Below, one piece after another: positions 7,894-15,721 of a DNA stretch of 25,543 bases; the first letter of the stretch is position 1, and each line of letters opens with the position of its first letter. Position numbers and translations under genes: made by a program. This DNA comes from a virus: positions 1 to 25,543 of the IMG/VR virus record IMGVR_UViG_3300043772_002356; one strand, 5' to 3'. Under the pieces are notes generated by a model. It did no database searches, had not been told where the DNA came from, and was given only the letters and a program-made list of their open reading frames with translations.

Positions 7894-10800
7894 ATGCCCT
7901 CTTCAAACCCAGTTGATTACGGAGCGGATCCCTGCGGGCTACGAAACAGCGCGTGGGCGATCAACGAATGCTTGCTCGCAGCTGGTCGGTGCGATTTCCC
8001 AGCCGGCACGTTTCTGCTGGGGTCGAGTCCGGGGGCGAAGATCATCAATCGAATCCGGACTGGTGGCGTGGCGACATTCAACACGTCCACGCCGCACGGG
8101 CTTATTGCTAACGAAAAAATCACGCTTTACGGGTTTTCCGATTCAACCTTCAACGGAACAGGCGCCAGCCAGTTGGGCTTTCAGGTTGTTTCGATCATCA
8201 ACCCCACTCGATTCACGGCAGCAGTTCCCGGCGCCGACACTGGTTTGGTCACTGAAGACGGCTGGATCAACCTAATCGGAGGCGGATACACATCTTCGTT
8301 GGTTCTCGGCTACGGACTTGCGATCGACAACGTCGAGTTTGTTGGAAAAGGCATCGGGCAAACGACGCTGAAGTTTGCAAACCATACGTCAACCAAGCGA
8401 CTCGATACCTACGGATTCAACATCCAGATGATCAAGACGCTGGGGAATTATCCCGGCAATGGCGCGGTTGGAGGTGTTGGAGCATACCCGGGCCGCCCTG
8501 TGGATGCGACGAATTGCAAGAACACGCTGATTCAAGGCATCACGTTCGACGGCAACTACACGAACAACTCGGTTGCTGACATCGCAATTACATCCGTTTC
8601 AAGGACCGCTGGAGTAAACACGTACACGACCGCTTACCCGCATTTCATAACTGCGGGGGCAACTCCATCGTATGTCCCTCCCGTCGTTCCGTCCCCGTAC
8701 ACTAATGTCAGTGAAATTAATCAGTACATTTCAAATGTAACTATTGGTGGAGTCAGTGACATAAGTTTTAATGGGTACGGTTATGTTCAAAACATAACAC
8801 AACAAACATTCCAGAGAGATTTTCGAGCGGTAATCATCGGCGGAAGGAACAACGGTTTTGCTGACATCTACACCAAGCACCCGCAATGGAACTTTGGTTT
8901 TACGCTTGGTGATACCGTTGTCATTACGGGGATGACCGACCCGGCCTTCAATGGCACAAAAACGGTCGCTGGATTCCTTCCGGGTGGTCAGGAGTTTTAT
9001 TGTTCTCGCATTACCGCGCCAATAACGCTGCCTGCTCAAAACGGACGCGTCTACTCTCCAACCTACTACCCCGACGTTCCGGCTACCGCGCAAACGACCG
9101 CAGGAGTCAACTCCTCCTACACGGTCGCTGGCATCAATCATCGCGGTGAAAACGCGGTGTTCCGTGACAACCAGTTTTACGACTTCGGCGTTGGTATCGC
9201 AGATGCCGAGACGTTCATTGCCCTTTCGTTCCTACCGATGACGGTGAACACGGAGACGCAGGGTGCGAGGGTGATCAACAACAAATTCGGATACCAAGGC
9301 CGAAACTCGATTCAAAGCGTTCTCTATCCCGGCAACGCAGAGGCCAACACCCAGTGCGCGATCGGCGGCTTTTCGAGCCTTGTGAACCCGATCAACGTGG
9401 TTTCCCGATCCGCTGGCGTGGCCACGTACACCTGCGTGATGAAGCACACGTTGCGGGTGGGGGATGTGGTGCCGGTGACGATGGGGAACTACGTCTTTGG
9501 AATTGTCTCTGCTCAGCGGCAATCGAATGTCGTTACGTTTACAACATCGCAAAAGCATTTCCTTGCACCTGGAAACACCGTTTCGGTTGATGTAAGCGAC
9601 AACTCGTTCGACGGATCTTTTGCGGTCGTGAACGTAATCAATGACTTGACGTTCACTGTTGCCCAGGTGGGGGTTGATGTTTTTCCGGCAATCGTGGTGA
9701 ACGGATACGGTGTTGTAAATCTGGCGCTCTCTGGATCGTTGACGGTCGTATCAACGCCAGATTCTTACCGATTTACTGCAAATATCGCTGGAAACAACAT
9801 CTCCCCAGGAGCTTACATCGACGGAAGCGTCGAAATGCTTCGCAGCCAGCGGATCCTTGCAGCTGGATGCACCTTCGAGCGCAACGAGGTTCGCGGAGGA
9901 CCAAACAAGGTCAACCAGCAGAGTCCAGTTCATGCTATCACCGTTCGAGAGACGTTAAACGCCGAGGTTCGCTACAACAATTTCGACGGGTTTACTGGAA
10001 CCTGCTTCTACGTTGATTCGTACCAGCACTTTGGAACGCGTATTCACAACAACTCAGCGTTGGAGATTTGCGCGTTCATAGCGTTAACCGTGCAGGATTG
10101 GTATGAGTTGATCGGGCCGTTGACAGCGAATCCGAATCCGTATTCCACATTGATTTCAGCACACCGCGACATGGTTGTTGAAAACAATGACGTGTTACTT
10201 CAAGGGCCGGGAACTTGGTATTACCAGACGGCTTTCGATCCGCTCGACGCTGCGTTTATCGTCCTGAATCACGACGTTGACCGCAGCAAGTGGTACTACC
10301 CGACGGACTACCAGATTCCGATCAACCCCCCGTTGGCGTCTCCGGCAGGTGCGTCAAGAGATGGGAGCGGCATTTCAACATTTACAACGCAATCGGCGCA
10401 CGAACTTCAAGTTGGAATGGAAGTTTCTGTGGTTGGAGTTGCTGACGGAACATTCAATGGCGTTTTTACGGTTCTTACCGTACCAGCTGCAAATCAGTTC
10501 ACGGTTACAAATCCAGGTGCAGTCACCGCATCTGCGGGCGGCTTCGTTGGCATTAACCTCCCGGTGAAATTCCCCTGGGAAATGCTGCCCATCGCCTACC
10601 AGCGGACATCAAACGTCGCGACGTTCACCACGAACAAGGCGCATCACCTGTCCATCGGGGATCACGTGACGACCGAGGGTTTCCTCAACACCAGCTTCAA
10701 CGACGAAAACATCGTCACTGGAACGCCGACCCCGACCACGTTCACCTGCGCAAATGTCGGCCCGGACGTGGCGTTTACATCGGCAACCGGCAACTTTTTC

Positions 10801-11031
10801 CGGTACGTCAGCAACATCCAGATCACGTGCAACACTGTGCGTCGTTTGAGCGGGCAGGATCTTGTTCGCAACAACGGCGGCCGGTTTGGCGCATCGTTCC
10901 TGGCTGGACGGCCAGACCGGTGCGTTGCGCCGCTGGATCAATTTTTCTATTTCGATTGCCCGGGAGGGTGTCTCGATCTTCAATGCGACCCCGGCCCGTG
11001 TAAGCCAGACGATTACAGCTACCGAATCTAG
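7894..11031 (+). CDS. Tail spike with beta-helix (pectate-lyase-like) fold and repeated beta modules
   Basis: This encodes 1045 residues. The N-terminus carries the signature of pectate-lyase-3-type tail spikes: a VDYGAD segment, an AINECL helix with Cys, then DFPAGTFLL (about residues 6-43). The middle has Asn/Gly-rich rungs such as NTLIQGITFDGNYTNN and VRYNNFDGFTGT, typical of right-handed parallel beta-helices that bind or cut surface polysaccharide. At least six modules with an ATFTT..H.L..G..V......FNG.F.V pattern are interspersed. The last 40 residues contain five Cys. The ATG at 7894 follows the previous stop by one base; an earlier in-frame start at 7813 would overlap it by 80 bases. 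No SD is seen. A catalytic activity is not demonstrable from sequence alone. Confidence 0.75.
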   Translation: MPSSNPVDYGADPCGLRNSAWAINECLLAAGRCDFPAGTFLLGSSPGAKIINRIRTGGVATFNTSTPHGLIANEKITLYGFSDSTFNGTGASQLGFQVVSIINPTRFTAAVPGADTGLVTEDGWINLIGGGYTSSLVLGYGLAIDNVEFVGKGIGQTTLKFANHTSTKRLDTYGFNIQMIKTLGNYPGNGAVGGVGAYPGRPVDATNCKNTLIQGITFDGNYTNNSVADIAITSVSRTAGVNTYTTAYPHFITAGATPSYVPPVVPSPYTNVSEINQYISNVTIGGVSDISFNGYGYVQNITQQTFQRDFRAVIIGGRNNGFADIYTKHPQWNFGFTLGDTVVITGMTDPAFNGTKTVAGFLPGGQEFYCSRITAPITLPAQNGRVYSPTYYPDVPATAQTTAGVNSSYTVAGINHRGENAVFRDNQFYDFGVGIADAETFIALSFLPMTVNTETQGARVINNKFGYQGRNSIQSVLYPGNAEANTQCAIGGFSSLVNPINVVSRSAGVATYTCVMKHTLRVGDVVPVTMGNYVFGIVSAQRQSNVVTFTTSQKHFLAPGNTVSVDVSDNSFDGSFAVVNVINDLTFTVAQVGVDVFPAIVVNGYGVVNLALSGSLTVVSTPDSYRFTANIAGNNISPGAYIDGSVEMLRSQRILAAGCTFERNEVRGGPNKVNQQSPVHAITVRETLNAEVRYNNFDGFTGTCFYVDSYQHFGTRIHNNSALEICAFIALTVQDWYELIGPLTANPNPYSTLISAHRDMVVENNDVLLQGPGTWYYQTAFDPLDAAFIVLNHDVDRSKWYYPTDYQIPINPPLASPAGASRDGSGISTFTTQSAHELQVGMEVSVVGVADGTFNGVFTVLTVPAANQFTVTNPGAVTASAGGFVGINLPVKFPWEMLPIAYQRTSNVATFTTNKAHHLSIGDHVTTEGFLNTSFNDENIVTGTPTPTTFTCANVGPDVAFTSATGNFFRYVSNIQITCNTVRRLSGQDLVRNNGGRFGASFLAGRPDRCVAPLDQFFYFDCPGGCLDLQCDPGPCKPDDYSYRI
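8047..8244 (+). repeat. Spike beta module A
   Basis: This encodes GGVATFNTSTPHGLIANE, then a STFNGT turn, and ends NPTRF...VPGADTG. It is the clearest full-length copy and matches the module in the nozzle protein. Confidence 0.6.
8596..8838 (+). repeat. Spike beta module B, with AT-rich insertion
   Basis: It starts VSRTAGVNTYTTAYPHFITAG and resumes as GGVSDISFNGYGYVQ after a segment of about 30 residues rich in Pro/Asn/Tyr. The inserted part and what follows (8701-8820) are only about 33% GC, far below the neighbours. Confidence 0.45.
8845..9022 (+). repeat. Spike beta module C
   Basis: This encodes RNNGFADIYTKHP, then LGDTVVITGMTDPAFNGTK and a GQEFYC strand. The GD..V..G..D..FNG core of the module is kept, while the first strand is diverged. 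Confidence 0.45.
9397..9681 (+). repeat. Spike beta modules D (half) and E in tandem
   Basis: Half-module D (SAGVATYTCVMKHTLRVGD) is followed at once by full module E (SNVVTFTTSQKHFLAPGN, DNSFDGSFAVVNV, LTFTVAQVGVDV). The tandem arrangement suggests internal duplication with loss of the second half of D. Confidence 0.5.
10354..10542 (+). repeat. Spike beta module F
   Basis: This encodes GSGISTFTTQSAHELQVGME, then DGTFNGVFTVLTV and NQFTVTNPGAV. It is a well-conserved copy. Confidence 0.55.
10597..10800 (+). repeat. Spike beta module G
   Basis: This encodes TSNVATFTTNKAHHLSIGDH, then a NTSFND turn and PTTFTCANVGPDV. The FNG core reads FND here. It is followed by a final beta-helix rung and the Cys-rich end. 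Confidence 0.55.
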
Positions 11032-11033
11032 CC

Positions 11034-12005
11034 ATGCCAACGATTGACATCACAGCTGGAGAGCTTCCCCCTCCCCAGTGCTACGCCAGCGAACAAGATC
11101 GGCTGGAGGCGTATGCGGCCGCATTGATTGCCCAGCAGACGGTCGCGCCGGAGTGGGAGGCTAACGCGGTTTCACCGCCCGCAGGATCCCCGCTTTATTG
11201 GCTCAGGCTTGATGCCAACGCAAACCCTATCGAGATCCTGAAGTACAGCGCCACGGCCCCGGCCGGCTGGGCGCGGGTTCAGACGCAGTTTACATACGGC
11301 GTCGGTGGCGGTGCAGCTAACGCCTACACGGTGACGCTGAGTCCCACTTCGCCAGGTGTGAATCAGGCTTATCGAACCGGTGTGTGCTACGCGTTCATCG
11401 CTCCCGCTGCAAACACCGGCGCAACCACGATTGACGTTGATACACGTGGGGTTAAGGCGATCACGAAGTTTGGCACCATTCCGCTGGTCGCCAACGACAT
11501 CGTGGCAAACCAGATGTGCGTTGTGGTCTACGACGGCACGCGTTTCCAGCTGCTGAATCCCGGATTAAACGTTGGTCCGGTAAACTTTTCGCCCGGAACT
11601 GATCGCCAGTTCCTTCGGACCAACTCGACGCCGGCGACGGTTTGGGAGTCGGGGTACATTACGCCAGTGGCGAGTTATCTGGCGATTCCAGCGGCGGGAG
11701 GCACAGCGTCATTTTCACACGGAATGAGCGTTCTTCCGTTGTCTTGGTCAATCGGTATTATTTGTATAACAAATGATACTGCTAACCCGGGTGACAGCCA
11801 ATACGAGGTTGGTGATTTTATACCTGGAAATGATTTGCTGTTCAGCACATCAGAAAGCCTGTTTACAACATACGCAAACTCAAACGTAATTGCGATGGTT
11901 AGATTTAACGGAGCGTTTGCAATATACGTTCGCAAGAAAAATTCCGGCGATCTAGGTTTAATCACCGAAGCCAAATGGAGAGTCATGGCCCGAGCCATCC
12001 GCTAA
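11034..12005 (+). CDS. Tail fibre protein
   Basis: This is a 323-residue virion protein. The N-terminus (PPPQCYASEQDRLEAYAAAL, residues 12-31) looks like a virion-attachment segment. Residues about 88-176 form a common phage fibre-shaft domain (AYTVTLSPTSP, then ANTGATTIDVDTRGVKAI, ending VVVYDGTRFQLLNP). Residues about 211-323 form a separate tip with a SHGMSVLPLSW strand and a conserved-looking W near the end, probably a receptor-binding beta-sandwich. The tip-coding DNA (11761-11940) is about 39% GC, whereas 11101-11160 is about 72%, so the tip may have been exchanged. It starts 2 bases after the spike stop, with no SD. Together with the spike it would mediate host recognition. Confidence 0.75.
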   Translation: MPTIDITAGELPPPQCYASEQDRLEAYAAALIAQQTVAPEWEANAVSPPAGSPLYWLRLDANANPIEILKYSATAPAGWARVQTQFTYGVGGGAANAYTVTLSPTSPGVNQAYRTGVCYAFIAPAANTGATTIDVDTRGVKAITKFGTIPLVANDIVANQMCVVVYDGTRFQLLNPGLNVGPVNFSPGTDRQFLRTNSTPATVWESGYITPVASYLAIPAAGGTASFSHGMSVLPLSWSIGIICITNDTANPGDSQYEVGDFIPGNDLLFSTSESLFTTYANSNVIAMVRFNGAFAIYVRKKNSGDLGLITEAKWRVMARAIR

Positions 12006-12006
12006 C

Positions 12007-13092
12007 ATGAGAAAAACCCTCGCCCAAGCCAAGAACTCCACGATCGCACAGGCTGTTGGTCTGGCCACCTGCGACGAGCGTTTCGTCCAGCTGCTGAACG
12101 AGGCTCAAGCGCGGCTTGCCGACATGGGCAAGTGGTGGGGCACGTACAAGAAGCTCCGCATCTGCGTCACCGCCGGCTGCATCACTTGGCCTCGCGAGGT
12201 TAAGACGATCGAGGCGATGAACGTCTGCGGGTACAACATCCCGATCCAGAACCAGTGGTACGAGTTCCAGACCGACGAACGGGCGCCGCGCACCGGTTGC
12301 GGCCGTGAGGGCTGCGAGCAAGACCAACTGCTGGATCGCGGTATGGTCACGCAGTATCGGGATTCGATCGAGACCTGCTATTTTCAGGTGGCACCAGAGC
12401 TAGCAGCTGATGCTGGCAAACGTGTCCTGCTTCAAGGGATTGATCCGGTAACCAATGAGGCCATTCGGACCTACGACACCGTTTCCGGAGAGTATGTGTG
12501 GGGTGAATACGTCACTCTGCCAAACCCCAACATCACTCCGTTTGTCCAGACAACGAAGCAATTCAAGAAGCCTGGACTCACCGGCGCCCAGAAGCCGCTG
12601 ACTCAAGGAAGGCTGTACATTTCGACCTACAACGGTACTGTGACCACGGAAGTCGCACTCTGGGGTCCCAGCGAAGAAAACCCCGAGTACCGCCGGACCT
12701 ACCTGATCGGGATGCCCGAGGTCTGCGGTGGAACCTCCGGATGCAACGCGCAAGCGGAGAATGATTGCATCGACCACGGCGACGGATGCGTGCCTCCAGA
12801 TGAGGAATGCACCAACACGGTAGTCGAGGCGATCGTGCGCCTGGAGTTCATTCCGGCTATCGTTGACTCCGATTGGCTGTTCATCGGCAATCTCCAGGCG
12901 ATCAAGCACATGATGAAGGCCATCCAAAAGGAGGACCGGAATCAGTACACCGAGGCTGAGCGCGAGATCCAGTTGTCCCTGCGATCCCTCAGAAACGAAC
13001 TAGAGGCCTACAGCCCCAACGAGCGCAGCGTGATCAACGTGCAGCCGTTCGGATCGGCCAAGACTGAATTCATCTTCGGTGGATTTATCTGA
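12007..13092 (+). CDS. Probable tail adaptor (head-tail joining) or similar virion protein
   Basis: This encodes 361 residues. The N-terminus (TLAQAKNSTIAQAVGLATCD, then FVQLLNEAQARL and KWWGTYKK, residues 4-49) is helical and resembles the start of proteins of the T7 gp11 (tail tubular A) or adaptor type. The rest is beta-rich with Trp/Tyr strands, and residues about 270-335 return to helix. Two Cys clusters are present: C98/C103, and five Cys within residues 240-268. It starts one base after the fibre stop and its own stop overlaps the next ATG (TGATG). No SD. Tail-adaptor is the best guess from fold type and from the nozzle/spike/fibre context, but another tail or neck structural protein cannot be excluded. 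Confidence 0.45.
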   Translation: MRKTLAQAKNSTIAQAVGLATCDERFVQLLNEAQARLADMGKWWGTYKKLRICVTAGCITWPREVKTIEAMNVCGYNIPIQNQWYEFQTDERAPRTGCGREGCEQDQLLDRGMVTQYRDSIETCYFQVAPELAADAGKRVLLQGIDPVTNEAIRTYDTVSGEYVWGEYVTLPNPNITPFVQTTKQFKKPGLTGAQKPLTQGRLYISTYNGTVTTEVALWGPSEENPEYRRTYLIGMPEVCGGTSGCNAQAENDCIDHGDGCVPPDEECTNTVVEAIVRLEFIPAIVDSDWLFIGNLQAIKHMMKAIQKEDRNQYTEAEREIQLSLRSLRNELEAYSPNERSVINVQPFGSAKTEFIFGGFI

Positions 13093-13556
13093 TGACCGAA
13101 GAGCTTCCAGTTGTAGTGCAGCCGGTGACGTGGTTGGACATCCTCACGGATAAAACCATCACGTTCGACGATCGTTTGGACAGATGGGAAGCGTTCGTAT
13201 CAAACCTTCCGCCGCAGGAGTGTCCGCTGAAGCACACGTTCCCGGAAGGGATGTACGTGCGCGAAATCTTCATGCCGGCCGGTTCGATCGTCACCAGCCG
13301 CATCCATAAGTTCGACAACCCGTTCTTCATCACCAAAGGCAAGGTCACGGTGGTCAGCGAGAACGAGGGGTGCGTGACGTACACGGCGCCATACTCCGGC
13401 ATCACGAAGCCCGGAACCCGTCGGGTGCTGCTGATTCATGAGGACACTGTTTGGACCACGGTTCACCTGAATCTTGATAACAAGAAGGATCACGAAGAGC
13501 TTTTGAACGACCTCACATACGTGAGGCAAAACCAATACTTACCATGTCATTCGTAG
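13092..13556 (+). CDS. Cupin-like small protein
   Basis: This encodes 154 residues. The central part has a small beta-barrel pattern: YVREIFMPAGSIVTSR (residues 55-70), a His at 72, ITKGKVTVVSE (80-90), then ITKPGTRRVLLIHEDTVWTTVH (104-125). This matches cupin motifs 1 and 2. The first motif keeps only one His where canonical metal-binding cupins have a H-x-H pair and a Glu, so a metal-dependent enzyme is doubtful. I recall related cupins in the virion modules of other phages, so it may be a structural or host-interaction protein. Its ATG shares one base with the previous stop, and its 3' end overlaps the next gene by 13 bases. Function unknown. Confidence 0.65.
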   Translation: MTEELPVVVQPVTWLDILTDKTITFDDRLDRWEAFVSNLPPQECPLKHTFPEGMYVREIFMPAGSIVTSRIHKFDNPFFITKGKVTVVSENEGCVTYTAPYSGITKPGTRRVLLIHEDTVWTTVHLNLDNKKDHEELLNDLTYVRQNQYLPCHS

Positions 13557-14293
13557 GAACAGCCATCGGTTTGGGCGCCGCCGGTATCGTCACGTCAGGC
13601 GTCGGAATGGGCCTTCAAGCATCGTCTGCTAGCTCAGCCCGAAAACAAGCCAGACAGGCAGCTGAGACGCCGGGACTCGATCTTGCTTCTTTGGTCGGAG
13701 AATCTGAACAGCTGGCGCCACGGACACGTGAACTTGAAGCGCAGCGCAATCAGTTTGCCCGCGCCCAGCTTCTGGAGTCCCTCGGCATTCAGATTCCCGG
13801 TTATCAGGAAGGGCAGTCCCAACGCACTCAGAACGCGCTAGCACTACTTCGCGGAGAACTACCGGCCGATGTCGCGGCGCAGGTTCAACGGCAGGCTGCT
13901 GGACGTGCGCTCTCTGGAGGGTTTGCCGGCAGTCAGGCCGCCAGAAATCTGACGGCACGCGATCTTGGCCGCACGTCCTTGGCGTTGCAGCAGGCGGGAG
14001 GTCAGCAGTTTGCCAACATCCTTGGCACTACGCCGTTGGCACCAGTTGCGAATTACGAGTTCACCCCGCAGGACATCACTCGCCTCCGTGAGTCAGAACG
14101 CATCTCGCGCATGAACGCGTTGGCCGGCGTGGCATCCATGCCAAGTGCTGGTGGTGTTGTTGGCCAAGGCCTCGGCTCACTTGGATCCGGATTGACCAAC
14201 CTTGGATTCGCTCAATTGGGGGCACAGTACAAAACCCCAACAGGCGGCGAAAGCGATCTGGTCTCGACTCAACGCAAACTCATGGGAGGCTAA
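13544..14293 (+). CDS. Putative internal virion (ejection) protein, small
   Basis: This 249-residue protein begins with a Gly/Ala/Val-rich hydrophobic segment (residues 3-25) that could insert in a membrane. A long Ala/Gln/Arg-rich helical middle follows (about 30-165), then a Gly/Ser-rich tail with GQGLGSLGSG (about 207-216). This composition is typical of the smaller ejection proteins of short-tailed phages (T7 gp14, P22 gp7/gp20 type), which leave the capsid ahead of the DNA. It sits immediately before a coiled-coil protein and the giant ejection protein, a consistent cluster. It overlaps the cupin gene by 13 bases and has no SD. The assignment is by composition and position; sequence homology could not be tested. 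Confidence 0.5.
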   Translation: MSFVGTAIGLGAAGIVTSGVGMGLQASSASSARKQARQAAETPGLDLASLVGESEQLAPRTRELEAQRNQFARAQLLESLGIQIPGYQEGQSQRTQNALALLRGELPADVAAQVQRQAAGRALSGGFAGSQAARNLTARDLGRTSLALQQAGGQQFANILGTTPLAPVANYEFTPQDITRLRESERISRMNALAGVASMPSAGGVVGQGLGSLGSGLTNLGFAQLGAQYKTPTGGESDLVSTQRKLMGG

Positions 14294-14296
14294 TTT

Positions 14297-15715
14297 ATGG
14301 CAAACCCCTTCTCAGGACTCGAAAACATCGGGCAGTCGTACCTCGCAGGCGTGCAGCTGGCGAATCAACGCCAGGCGCGTGAGGAAGCAGCGGCGCAGCG
14401 GCAGGAAGAGGCGCGGATCCGGCAGGACTACTACAACCAGCTGGGTATCGAACGAAGGGCTGCACTCGATGAGCGCATCAAAGCTCGTCTCGATGCTGCG
14501 GCGGGACAGTTTGGTCAGGATCTTGTGCTGAATGCTCAGGGAGAACCTGACTATGCAGGGTCTGCTTTGAAACGCGATCAGCGCCTTCAAGAAGAGCAAC
14601 TAGCCGCCGCAGAGGGAGAGCTTGGTGCTTTGTTTGGAACGCAAGCACCGCTATCACCAGAGGTCATTGCAAGCCCAGCCTATCAGACTGGAAAAATTCG
14701 CGGCACGGCGAAACGATTAGCCCAGGAGAAGGATCTGACTGCGGCGATGATCCGGCGCGGGTTTATCCCTGCCGATCAAGAGCAGGACCGCGAGCTTCCA
14801 GACGAAGTCAAAAACCAAATCGAAGACATTTCGACTCCTGACATTTTTTCTGGCGAGGTCCCTGTCACTGCTGCGCCCACCCGTCCAGGCGCGCCCATGG
14901 GTGGTGGCCAACGAATGTTGTTCGGTGGGAGACAGTGGATTGCTCCTACGCCTACGCCTAAGAAGGCGGAGAAGGCGGGGAGTATAAAATATACGCGTCC
15001 CAGCGGTGAGGAGGTTGAACTTTACCTCACGCCAGAAATGGCCCTCGAGGAACAAGCCAAACGCCTTGCATCTCCTGATAAGGAGCCAGACTTGTTTGCT
15101 GACATCGACGCTGCGCAACAGCAGCTGAAAAAGCTGCGCGTTGGTGGCCAAAAAGAGTTCAACCTCAAACGCCTTGATGACGGCACCGTCAAAGTCGTTC
15201 CTGACGAAATGTTTTCAATCGGCAGAACTGCCGCTGAAATCCAAAAAGACCTGGAACTTGAGCGCAAAAACCGGGAGCAAATACTGAAGGAGTCTAAAAC
15301 AATGCCTGGCCCTGAAGCTGGCATCCAACAAGGGACCAATCGAGTTCCTTCAGTTGCACCAAACCGCGTCATAGACTACCGGCAAATTCCGGGATTACCT
15401 CGAATTGGGAGGGCTTCGACCAACACTCCAGTGGTTGCCACGCCTAGGATGGCGGTGAATTCGCTTCAGCCGGCAAGCCCTGATTCAAGTGAGTCGCTTT
15501 CCGAACTGGATCCAGAAGAACTCAGACAGGCCTTGCTTGAAGCTCGATCCGCCGGGATTGATCCAGCTGCGCTTGGGCTTGAACTCAGAGGCGCTTTGAA
15601 TCAAGCCGGGGTTCCAACCGCAGCTGGAACTAACTCCCTGCCATTGGGATTGTCTCAAGAACAGTTTGACGCAATTCTGAGTTTGCCGCGGGGCCGTGCG
15701 CCCGTGGAACTTTAA
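14297..15715 (+). CDS. Putative internal virion protein, coiled-coil
   Basis: This encodes 472 residues. After a short N-terminus, residues about 20-115 are Gln/Glu/Arg/Ala-rich and predicted helical or coiled-coil. A Pro/Thr-rich segment lies around residues 190-222, followed by more helix (about 250-345) and a Pro/Ser/Leu-rich C-terminal part. No enzymatic motif was found. The ATG is preceded by GGGAGG at 14284-14289 with a 7-base spacer, the only strong Shine-Dalgarno among the virion genes, suggesting higher or independent translation. It lies between a probable ejection protein and the giant ejection protein, so an internal core or ejection role is likely. It could also be a virion-associated chaperone or scaffold for the giant protein. 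Confidence 0.5.
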   Translation: MANPFSGLENIGQSYLAGVQLANQRQAREEAAAQRQEEARIRQDYYNQLGIERRAALDERIKARLDAAAGQFGQDLVLNAQGEPDYAGSALKRDQRLQEEQLAAAEGELGALFGTQAPLSPEVIASPAYQTGKIRGTAKRLAQEKDLTAAMIRRGFIPADQEQDRELPDEVKNQIEDISTPDIFSGEVPVTAAPTRPGAPMGGGQRMLFGGRQWIAPTPTPKKAEKAGSIKYTRPSGEEVELYLTPEMALEEQAKRLASPDKEPDLFADIDAAQQQLKKLRVGGQKEFNLKRLDDGTVKVVPDEMFSIGRTAAEIQKDLELERKNREQILKESKTMPGPEAGIQQGTNRVPSVAPNRVIDYRQIPGLPRIGRASTNTPVVATPRMAVNSLQPASPDSSESLSELDPEELRQALLEARSAGIDPAALGLELRGALNQAGVPTAAGTNSLPLGLSQEQFDAILSLPRGRAPVEL

Positions 15716-15721
15716 CCTACC

